Of a stretch of 11,208 nt of DNA, positions 1 to 5,766 are shown piece after piece. A model generated the notes under the pieces. It worked only from the letters and a program-made list of their open reading frames with translations, had not been told where the DNA came from and made no database searches. The number at the start of each line of letters is the position of its first letter. Positions within the stretch are counted from its first letter, which is position 1. The position numbers and the translations under genes are program-made. Source of the DNA: Melioribacteraceae bacterium (lineage in GTDB: Bacteria > Bacteroidota > Ignavibacteria > Ignavibacteriales > Melioribacteraceae); assembly GCA_026987055.1 (NCBI GenBank), contig JALSNL010000288.1, forward strand, positions 1 through 11,208. The letters are read 5' to 3'.

Positions 1-1
1 T

Positions 2-223
2 TCCGGCACAACATTATTGGCAGCGGAAAAACTTAAAAGGAAATCCGTTGTGGTGGATATTGAACCTATTTATTGCGAAATTACAATAAGAAGATTGGAA
101 AGATTTAGAGCAACCGGTAAATTGGGGTGGCAAAATTCCAATCCTTTTGAAAAAGAAATTTTAGAGGATAAAGAAATACAAGAATACTTAAAAGAAAAAT
201 ACAAAATCGAAATTCCTAAATAA
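2..223 (+). CDS. Site-specific DNA methyltransferase, C-terminal fragment (5' end outside window)
   Basis: Only the last 73 codons are present. The reading frame is open from base 2 and starts SGTTLLAAEKL, the end of the FxGSGTT motif I that binds S-adenosylmethionine. It continues into VVVDIEPIYCEITIRRLERF, which matches the acidic strand and following helix of N6-adenine/N4-cytosine methyltransferases. Motif I lying close to the C-terminus implies that the catalytic (DPPY-like) motif comes earlier, as in the beta-type order, in sequence not shown. The tail (about residues 40-73) is charged and lysine-rich. It ends 14 bp before folD on the same strand, so the two may be co-transcribed. Whether it belongs to a restriction-modification system or is a solitary methylase cannot be judged here. 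A TTG at 17 is an internal codon, not a start. Confidence 0.8.
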   Translation, partial: SGTTLLAAEKLKRKSVVVDIEPIYCEITIRRLERFRATGKLGWQNSNPFEKEILEDKEIQEYLKEKYKIEIPK

Positions 224-237
224 AAAATCAGAAGACT

Positions 238-1110
238 ATGCAAATTATTGACGGTAAAAAAATATCAGCGGAAATTAAGGAAGAACTTAAAACCGAAATA
301 GCCCGAATAATTTCGGAAGGAAAAAATCCTCCGGGTTTGGTAACAATTCTGGTTGGAGATGATCCGGCGTCATCCGTTTATGTTAAAATGAAAAACAAAG
401 CTTGTGCTGCAATTGGAATGTATTCCGAAATAAAAAAACTTGATGCGGAAACTACGGAAGAGGAATTATTGAAAATAATTAACGAATATAATAATAATCC
501 GAAAATTCACGGAATACTTGTACAACTGCCTTTACCAAAACATATTAACGAAGATAAAGTGATTGAATCGATTTTACCCAAGAAAGATGTTGACGGATTT
601 CATCCTTACAATGTTGGAAATTTGGTGATAGGAAAAGAAACATTTAAATCTTGTACACCTTACGGTATTGTGGAATTGTTAAGACGATATAATATTGAAA
701 CAAAAGGAAAGCATGTTGTGGTAGTAGGAAGAAGCAATATTGTAGGTAAACCGGTAGCAAATTTAATGCTTCAAAAAGAAGAAGGTGCAAACTCCGTAGT
801 AACGGTTTGTCATTCCGCTGCCCGTGATTTATCTTATTTTACAAAACAAGCGGATATTCTTATAGCGGCAATTGGCAAAGCAAATTTTATAACGGAAGAT
901 ATGGTAAAAGAAAATGTGGTTGTTATTGATGTGGGAATAAATAGCATTGATGATCCCGCAACTAAAAAAGGATACAGACTTGTTGGAGATGTTGATTTTG
1001 AAAATGTTTCTAAAAAAGCATCCTACATAACGCCTGTCCCGGGTGGAGTTGGACCAATGACAATAGCAATGTTACTAAAAAATACTTTGCAAGCATACAA
1101 TTTACAATAG
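238..1110 (+). CDS. folD: Bifunctional methylenetetrahydrofolate dehydrogenase / methenyltetrahydrofolate cyclohydrolase
   Basis: This cytosolic enzyme oxidises 5,10-methylene-THF to methenyl-THF with NAD(P)+ and hydrolyses that to 10-formyl-THF, supplying purine synthesis and formyl-Met-tRNA. The 290 residues are the usual FolD length. The N-terminal catalytic domain has Y48 and K52 in a YVxxK motif (equivalent to Tyr50/Lys54 of E. coli), Q96 in VQLPLP and D119 in KKDVDGFHPYNVG. The Rossmann domain carries VVVVGRSNIVGKPVANL (about 160-176), and the family signature PVPGGVGPMT lies at 266-275. All key residues are present, so it should be active. The ATG at 238 starts directly at the conserved MQIIDGK. 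The upstream ribosome site is weak (AGAAG). It sits 14 bp after the methyltransferase fragment and 39 bp before deoC, with no terminator visible between. Confidence 0.97.
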   Translation: MQIIDGKKISAEIKEELKTEIARIISEGKNPPGLVTILVGDDPASSVYVKMKNKACAAIGMYSEIKKLDAETTEEELLKIINEYNNNPKIHGILVQLPLPKHINEDKVIESILPKKDVDGFHPYNVGNLVIGKETFKSCTPYGIVELLRRYNIETKGKHVVVVGRSNIVGKPVANLMLQKEEGANSVVTVCHSAARDLSYFTKQADILIAAIGKANFITEDMVKENVVVIDVGINSIDDPATKKGYRLVGDVDFENVSKKASYITPVPGGVGPMTIAMLLKNTLQAYNLQ

Positions 1111-1149
1111 TATCTTTACAAAAAGAGTTTAAAATAAGTAGGAAGAAAA

Positions 1150-2001
1150 ATGAGTAATTCAATTATTGATAAAGTTGTTAATCAAGTATTAACAGAGAAA
1201 GCATTACACGATTTTTATTGTGTGGAAGATACCTGCAAAGGCTGGGAAAGAAATGTGGTGGATCAACCGGTTGCCGTAAAAACAATCATCACCAACGGAG
1301 CAGAAAGAATCTCGGCAGGGAAAGGAATTGGTGCGGAACTGAAAGATATTTCGCTGGCAAGAATGATAGACCATACAATGCTTAAACCTGAAGCAACACC
1401 AAGCGAAATAACAACCTTGTGTGATGAAGCAAAAACTTATGGCTTTGCTTCCGTTTGCATTAATCCTTCTTACGTTCCGTTGTGCAGTAGTTTGTTAAAA
1501 GGTTCGTCTGTGAAAGTATGCACTGTTATCGGTTTCCCGCTTGGTGCAACAACAACAGCAACAAAAAGAGCCGAAGCCGAAGAAGCTTTGAATAACGGTG
1601 CCGAAGAAATTGATATGGTAATTCACATCGGTAAATTAAAAGCAGGTGATTATGAATACGTTTTTAATGATATAAACCAAGTTGTGTTAGCCGCCAAAAG
1701 AAAAAATGCGGTTACAAAAGTTATTATAGAAACAGCTTTGTTAACAGACGAAGAAAAAGTTAAAGCTTGTTTAATCAGTAAAGAAGCTAAAGCGGATTTT
1801 GTTAAAACATCAACCGGATTTAGCAAAGGTGGTGCAACTGCCGGAGATATTGCTTTAATGAGATTTGTAGTTGGAAGTGCGCTCGGCGTAAAAGCTTCAG
1901 GCGGAGTAAGAACTGTAGAAGATGCCGAAGAAATGATTAAAAGCGGTGCCAGCAGAATTGGTGCAAGTGCCAGTGTAAAAATTGTAACAGGAAATACTTA
2001 G
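1150..2001 (+). CDS. deoC: Deoxyribose-phosphate aldolase with N-terminal extension
   Basis: DeoC is a class I aldolase that splits 2-deoxyribose-5-phosphate into glyceraldehyde-3-phosphate and acetaldehyde. The Schiff-base lysine is K219 in [14 protein letters not shown]. The proton-relay residues are D155 ([10 protein letters not shown]) and K248 (KASGGVRT). The core begins near residue 68 with [12 protein letters not shown] (72-83) and ends with SRIGAS. At 283 residues it is about 60 longer than a minimal DeoC. The extra part has two pieces. Residues 2-19 form a predicted amphipathic helix with hydrophobic pairs at 5/6, 9/10 and 13/14, and residues 20-65 form a linker with C24 and C29. The helix resembles microcompartment encapsulation peptides (see findings). 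The ribosome site AGGAAG at 1140-1145 supports this ATG, so the extension is translated. Base composition is clearly more GC-rich than the neighbours. Confidence 0.95.
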   Translation: MSNSIIDKVVNQVLTEKALHDFYCVEDTCKGWERNVVDQPVAVKTIITNGAERISAGKGIGAELKDISLARMIDHTMLKPEATPSEITTLCDEAKTYGFASVCINPSYVPLCSSLLKGSSVKVCTVIGFPLGATTTATKRAEAEEALNNGAEEIDMVIHIGKLKAGDYEYVFNDINQVVLAAKRKNAVTKVIIETALLTDEEKVKACLISKEAKADFVKTSTGFSKGGATAGDIALMRFVVGSALGVKASGGVRTVEDAEEMIKSGASRIGASASVKIVTGNT

Positions 2002-2030
2002 TTATTTAATAAATGAGTGATATTATTTTA

Positions 2031-2068
2031 TTGACAAATATACTTTATTTATATACTTTTAGTATATA
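2031..2068 (+). promoter_or_regulatory. Candidate promoter and operator of the toxin-antitoxin pair
   Basis: TTGACA at 2031-2036 is a good -35 box, and TATACT at 2052-2057 is a -10-like box with a short 15-bp spacer. Read in the Bacteroidota style, TTG (2031-2033) is followed after 20 bp by TACTTTTA, close to TAnnTTTG. An inverted repeat, TATATAC (2050-2056) and GTATATA (2062-2068) around TTTTA, overlaps the -10 region. That position suits autorepression by the ribbon-helix-helix antitoxin encoded just downstream. ATACTTT also occurs twice in direct orientation (2040 and 2053). The elements are visible in the sequence; their roles are inferred. Confidence 0.5.
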
Positions 2069-2082
2069 TAATTGAGGTAAAT

Positions 2083-2307
2083 ATGAAGACAATTTCACTA
2101 AAATTGGATGAGACAATATTTCAAGAAACTGAAAAATTAATTTCCGAAATTAATAAAGCAAGAAACAGATATATAAACGAAGCTATTGACCATTATAATA
2201 AAGTACAAAAAAGAAAATTGCTTGAAGAAAAATTACTAAAGGAATCTGAATTGGTTAAGGAAAATTCCATTAAAATTCTTAAGGAATTTGAAAAAATTGA
2301 AGATTAA
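2083..2307 (+). CDS. Ribbon-helix-helix antitoxin (MazE-like partner of MazF)
   Basis: This is a 74-residue, highly charged protein. Residues 2-8 (KTISLKL) look like the DNA-contacting beta strand of a ribbon-helix-helix dimer. They are followed by helix 1 (about 10-24) and helix 2 around RNRYINEAIDHYN (27-39). Residues 40-74 are a Lys/Glu-rich tail, the usual toxin-binding part. The ATG at 2083 has GAGG at 2074-2077, 5 bp upstream. Its 3' end overlaps the MazF gene, typical of antitoxin-toxin operons. The expected role is to neutralise the toxin and repress the promoter through the inverted repeat at 2050-2068. The assignment rests on fold pattern and gene order, because antitoxins of this size diverge quickly. 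Composition is AT-rich compared with deoC. Confidence 0.82.
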   Translation: MKTISLKLDETIFQETEKLISEINKARNRYINEAIDHYNKVQKRKLLEEKLLKESELVKENSIKILKEFEKIED

Positions 2308-2638
2308 TCAATTTGAAATATGGATAGCGGATTTAAATCCAAGATTTGGAACCGAACCAGGTAAAAAAAGACCTGTTCTGGTTGTCCAAACTGACTTAAT
2401 CAATAAAATTCATCCTTCTTCGTTAATTTGTCCTATCACAACAAAAGTTATTCCCAAAAGTGATATACTTAGAGTGCATCTAAAAAAGAAAGAAGGAAAT
2501 GTAAAAAGTAATTGTGATATTATGATAGACCAAATTAGAGCAATCGATAATTCAAGGTTAATTAAAAAGGTAGGAAAAATTCCTGTTAATAAAATTGAAA
2601 AAGTAAAAGAAAATATTAAAATTATATTTGATTTATAA
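2297..2638 (+). CDS. mazF: MazF/PemK-family endoribonuclease toxin
   Basis: MazF toxins cut mRNA (sometimes tRNA or rRNA) at short sequence motifs and arrest growth when the antitoxin is lost. The 113 residues contain INQFEIWIADLNPRFGTE, GKKRPVLVVQ, SSLICPITTK and IMIDQIRAIDNSRL, the family's usual run of motifs. With the start at TTG 2297, the likely catalytic residues are R25 and T48, the same numbers that I recall for Bacillus subtilis MazF. That TTG has AGGAA (2282-2286) 10 bp upstream. An in-frame TTG at 2288 would add three residues but lies only 1 bp from that ribosome site, so I prefer 2297. It overlaps the antitoxin gene by 11 bp. All key residues are present and there is no sign of decay. 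Confidence 0.92.
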   Translation: MKINQFEIWIADLNPRFGTEPGKKRPVLVVQTDLINKIHPSSLICPITTKVIPKSDILRVHLKKKEGNVKSNCDIMIDQIRAIDNSRLIKKVGKIPVNKIEKVKENIKIIFDL

Positions 2639-2683
2639 ACTGAATTATGTAAATGTATTGATAGGAATTTCGAGTAATTTTAT

Positions 2684-2917
2684 ATGGTTCTAGATTTAAT
2701 TGTAATAAAAACAGATGATGGTGTTACGGCTGAAATTCCTTCGATTAAAGGATGCGAAACCTGGGCACATCAAGAAGAAGAAGCAATAAAAAAATCCGTT
2801 GATATGCTTAGGTTTTATTTGAATCTAAACGAGGAAACGGAAATAATTATAGATAAATCCAGACGAACAAAAAATAAAACGGTTTATAAATTAGTTTTCG
2901 AAAAAGACCTTCCGTGA
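2684..2917 (+). CDS. HicB-like small protein, orphan (no HicA beside it)
   Basis: The 77 residues begin with the HicB partial-RNase-H-like fold pattern: VIKTDDGVTAEIPSIKGCETWAHQEEEAIKKSVDMLRFYL (about 7-46), which fits the family form 'DGG..a.vPdlpGc.t.G.t.eEA...'. The remaining 31 residues are charged. No ribbon-helix-helix or helix-turn-helix domain follows, so it is not a full-length DNA-binding HicB. HicA, the small mRNA-cutting partner, is not encoded next to it. Its stop overlaps the trmH start as GTGA (2914-2917), suggesting translational coupling with trmH. The start at ATG 2684 is the only option, since an in-frame stop lies three codons upstream; the ribosome site is weak. Function unknown. 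It could be a relic antitoxin or a structural or regulatory small protein. Confidence 0.75.
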   Translation: MVLDLIVIKTDDGVTAEIPSIKGCETWAHQEEEAIKKSVDMLRFYLNLNEETEIIIDKSRRTKNKTVYKLVFEKDLP

Positions 2918-3504
2918 GAAAATTTAAAACAGAAAAAAGATTGGAAAAAATTAAAAAAGTTGCCGCAGCGCGTCAATTTTCCTTACGTGTTGTTTTGGAA
3001 AACATTCACGATCCGCATAATGTTAGTGCAATCTTTAGAACATGCGATGCCGTTGGTGTTCCGCAAGTGGATTTACTTTACACTGTAGAAGAGTTTCCCA
3101 AAATAAGCAAGGTGTCTTCGGCTTCATCAAAAAAATGGGTAGAGCGGAAAAGATATAACTCAACTAAAGAATGTATAAAACAACTAAAAGAAGATGGCTT
3201 TAAAATTTACGGAACAATTCTTTCTGATAAAGCTGAAGATATTTATAATTTGGATTTTACCGAAAAGATTGCAATTGTTATGGGAAACGAGCATCGCGGA
3301 ATATCCGAAGAAATTATTGAAGCTTGCGATAAACATATTTACATTCCAATGCGCGGTATGATTCAAAGTCTTAATGTATCCGTTGCAACTGCGGTGGTGC
3401 TGTACGAAGCACAAAGACAACGTATGCTAAAAGGAATGTATAATAAAAGTGAATTGAGTAATGATGAACTTGAAAAAATGATAGCTGACTGGTGTAATAA
3501 ATGA
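2914..3504 (+). CDS. trmH: tRNA (guanosine-2'-O)-methyltransferase TrmH (SPOUT family)
   Basis: TrmH adds a 2'-O-methyl group to G18 in the tRNA D-loop using S-adenosylmethionine. The 196 residues hold all three SPOUT motifs. Motif 1 is HDPHNVSAIFRTCDAVGV, with N36 and catalytic R42. Motif 2 is IVMGNEHRGIS (121-131). Motif 3 is IPMRGMIQSLNVSVATAVVLYEAQRQR, with the knot residues around S152-N154. The stretch GMIQSLNVSVA...LYEAQRQR...GMY is characteristic of TrmH proper rather than RlmB or TsnR. The start is GTG 2914, inside the stop of the HicB-like gene. The stop TGA overlaps the aroA ATG (3501-3504), so three genes are read as a coupled chain. The short lysine-rich N-terminus may contact tRNA (inference). 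Confidence 0.93.
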   Translation: MRKFKTEKRLEKIKKVAAARQFSLRVVLENIHDPHNVSAIFRTCDAVGVPQVDLLYTVEEFPKISKVSSASSKKWVERKRYNSTKECIKQLKEDGFKIYGTILSDKAEDIYNLDFTEKIAIVMGNEHRGISEEIIEACDKHIYIPMRGMIQSLNVSVATAVVLYEAQRQRMLKGMYNKSELSNDELEKMIADWCNK

Positions 3505-4793
3505 TTCAAGAATTTAATAAAATTGAAAAGATAAAAGGTAAATTAAGTTTACCCGGCGATAAATCAATTTCGCACCGTGCAGTAATGTTTTCCGCTTTGG
3601 CAAATGGTAGGTCTGAAATTTATAACTGTTTACTATCCGATGATGTGCTTTCTACAATCGATGCATTTAGAAGTTTGGGAATTCGGATTGAAATTGATAA
3701 CGTAAAAGTAATAGTTAATGGCAAAGGAATAAACGGACTTCAAAAACCTGAACATGAATTATATCTTGGCAATTCCGGAACAACAACAAGATTGCTAGCG
3801 GGAATACTTTCCGCACAAAATTTTTCTACTGTTCTTACAGGAGATGAATCGCTTTCAAAGCGTCCGATGAAAAGAATAATTGCTCCGTTACATCTTATGG
3901 GAGCCGATATCAGCGGAGAAAATGATTGTTTACCTTTGAAAATAAATCCGGTAAACAGCTTAAAAAATATTGAGTACAAATTACCGGTGGCAAGTGCTCA
4001 AGTTAAAAGTTGTATTTTATTAGCCGGTTTGTTTTTAGATGAGAAAACTTGTGTTATAGAAAGCAAAGTTAGTAGAAATCATACTGAAACAATGCTTGGA
4101 CTGGAAGTAAAAGAAGAAAACGGATTAAGAAAAATTTATTCCTCAAAAAAAAACTTTCCTATTGCAGATAATTATTTTGTCCCTTCCGATATTTCAACTG
4201 CTGCATTTTTTATTGTTTTAACGTTGCTTTCAAAAAATTCCGAATTACATTTGGATAGTGTATTACTGAATGAATCAAGAATAGGAATAATCCAAGTATT
4301 GCAAAAAATGAATGCCGATATTGAATTTGGGAATGTAGAAATAATGAATGGCGAAAAAAGGGGAGACATTATTGTAAAGAGTTCTCTCTTAAAAAATATC
4401 GAAATACCGGCGGAGATAATTCCGAATATTATTGATGAAATACCCATTTTAGCAATTGCCGGTTTATTTGCCGAAGGAAATTTTATTATTAGAAATGCAA
4501 AAGAACTTCGTCATAAAGAAAGTGATAGAATTAGTTCGGTTTGTAATAATCTAAAACTTCTTGGGCTTGATATTATTGAGTTTGATGATGGTTTTGAAAT
4601 TATAAAAAAAGATTTTAAAAAAGTTTTAAAAAAACAAAGTGTGCATTTTGATAGCTATGACGACCACAGAATTGCAATGGCATTTTCGGTATTATCGATG
4701 CTATTGGAAAATGGCGGAAAAATAAATAATTTTGATTGCGTGTCTATTTCAAATCCTGATTTTCTTACACAACTAAAAACAATTACTCGCTAG
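3501..4793 (+). CDS. aroA: 3-phosphoshikimate 1-carboxyvinyltransferase (EPSP synthase)
   Basis: AroA joins shikimate-3-phosphate and phosphoenolpyruvate to give EPSP, the sixth step towards chorismate. The 430 residues match the family. Key sites visible are LPGDKSISHRAV (K21, S22, R26), LGNSGTTTR (89-97), SKRPM (R121), SAQVK (165-169), catalytic D312 in DEIP, RHKESDRI (E340, D342, R343) and YDDHRIAMAFS (H389, R390). The spellings LPGDKSISHR and KESDR are closer to the Bacillus-like class II enzymes than to E. coli AroA (inference by eye). It is coupled to trmH by an ATGA overlap. Its last 11 bp overlap the end of the oppositely oriented carbonic anhydrase gene, and no hairpin terminator is visible between them. 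No other shikimate gene is in the window. Confidence 0.96.
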   Translation: MIQEFNKIEKIKGKLSLPGDKSISHRAVMFSALANGRSEIYNCLLSDDVLSTIDAFRSLGIRIEIDNVKVIVNGKGINGLQKPEHELYLGNSGTTTRLLAGILSAQNFSTVLTGDESLSKRPMKRIIAPLHLMGADISGENDCLPLKINPVNSLKNIEYKLPVASAQVKSCILLAGLFLDEKTCVIESKVSRNHTETMLGLEVKEENGLRKIYSSKKNFPIADNYFVPSDISTAAFFIVLTLLSKNSELHLDSVLLNESRIGIIQVLQKMNADIEFGNVEIMNGEKRGDIIVKSSLLKNIEIPAEIIPNIIDEIPILAIAGLFAEGNFIIRNAKELRHKESDRISSVCNNLKLLGLDIIEFDDGFEIIKKDFKKVLKKQSVHFDSYDDHRIAMAFSVLSMLLENGGKINNFDCVSISNPDFLTQLKTITR

Positions 4794-5589
4794 AAAAAGA
4801 TATTATCCTTTTGTTTAAAGGTTGTACCGGTCTGTAATTATGATGCAACATTTGAGATAATTTTTTTAATTGTGATTTGGACGCTGTTAGTGCCGTACGG
4901 AAAACATACCAATTAACAACTTCGGAACATGGTGGAGTTGTTAAAGAGCCGTTATAATGAAAATAGCTTTTATTATGCGGCAATAGTTTAATCAATTCAA
5001 ATTTTCCAAGTGAACGGAACGAAGTATTTTTATATTTCGGAAATTTATTCAAATATTTAGTTAATAAAGGATTTGGTTTCCCTTCTTTTATCAATAAGGC
5101 CAATACTGCATAATCATCATCGGAATTTTTATGCACAAAGTGGATTTCCAAAGGATAATGTTTTCCGCCAATTGTATGTTCGCTTAAAGCATGAAAATGA
5201 AATTGCAGCAATTTATAATCTTTGTGATCAACACTAATTGTACTTCCTTTATCTACATTAAATTGAATTGTGTGTCCGTTATTTATGATGTTTGTTTTAG
5301 TACGGTAATAATCAAAAATAATCGGGTCAAGGTGTTTATCATGAACAGCTTTACTTATATCAATAGGCGATTGAACAGTGCCGCCACAAGCTGAAAACGA
5401 AGTGCATAAATCCGGCCAATGTTCCGGAGCTTCTTCTCCTTTATAACCCCAATGAACATGAGAACAATCTTCGGTTTCTACATTATGCTCGGATTTTTTC
5501 TTCTTTTCATGTCCGTTATCATTAGCAAAATTATTTGTTATAAATAGCAGTGATAAAACAAATACAATTATGTTAAAGAGTTTTTTCAT
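4783..5589 (-). CDS. Alpha-class carbonic anhydrase, exported
   Basis: This enzyme interconverts CO2 and bicarbonate with a zinc-bound hydroxide. The 268 residues start with a signal peptide (about 1-22, MKKLFNIIVFVLSLLFITNNFA), so it should act in the periplasm. A Lys/His/Glu-rich linker (about 26-45) follows. The alpha-CA domain has zinc ligands H131 and H133 (FHFH) and H150 (EIHFVH), E137 in SEHT, a proton-shuttle histidine H106 in NNGH (like His64 of human CA II) and T217 in GSLTTPPCSE. C221 probably pairs with an N-terminal cysteine (C62 or C68), as in bacterial exported forms. AAAGGA lies 5 bp upstream of the ATG (5595-5600 on the + strand). The 3' end overlaps aroA by 11 bp. All catalytic residues are intact. 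Confidence 0.95.
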   Translation of the reverse strand: MKKLFNIIVFVLSLLFITNNFANDNGHEKKKKSEHNVETEDCSHVHWGYKGEEAPEHWPDLCTSFSACGGTVQSPIDISKAVHDKHLDPIIFDYYRTKTNIINNGHTIQFNVDKGSTISVDHKDYKLLQFHFHALSEHTIGGKHYPLEIHFVHKNSDDDYAVLALLIKEGKPNPLLTKYLNKFPKYKNTSFRSLGKFELIKLLPHNKSYFHYNGSLTTPPCSEVVNWYVFRTALTASKSQLKKLSQMLHHNYRPVQPLNKRIISFSSE

Positions 5590-5730
5590 TGTAATCCTTT
5601 ATTCAAAATAAATTGAATTTTTAATAACAGTTTTCTAAATGAATAATCGAATAAAAGACCAAAAATTTAAATAACAGATGAGATTTTTATGATTGAATTT
5701 AAAACACACAAGAGAATAATTGTTTTATAA

Positions 5731-5760
5731 ACAAGTAGCCGCCGGCTTTGTGGCGGCGTA
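5731..5760 (-). terminator. Candidate terminator of the Nramp-type gene
   Basis: A GC-rich hairpin, GCCGCC (5738-5743) and GGCGGC (5752-5757) with an 8-base loop, sits 9 bp beyond the stop codon of the - strand gene ending at 5767. On the - strand it is followed by a moderately U-rich run (TACTTGTTTATAAAAC), weaker than a classical U-tract. It stands out in such AT-rich DNA. Confidence 0.5.
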
Positions 5761-5766
5761 AAAAAA

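Noticed and set aside
3184..3420. 78-residue open frame on the - strand inside trmH
   Set aside because: It is antisense to a clearly conserved gene, has no ribosome site and no recognisable domain.
3740..4447. Two open frames (3740-3979, 4172-4447) on the - strand inside aroA
   Set aside because: Both lie antisense to conserved EPSP synthase motifs and look like chance openings in AT-rich DNA.
5191..5394. 67-residue + strand open frame inside the carbonic anhydrase gene
   Set aside because: It covers the zinc-ligand region on the opposite strand and shows no translation signals.
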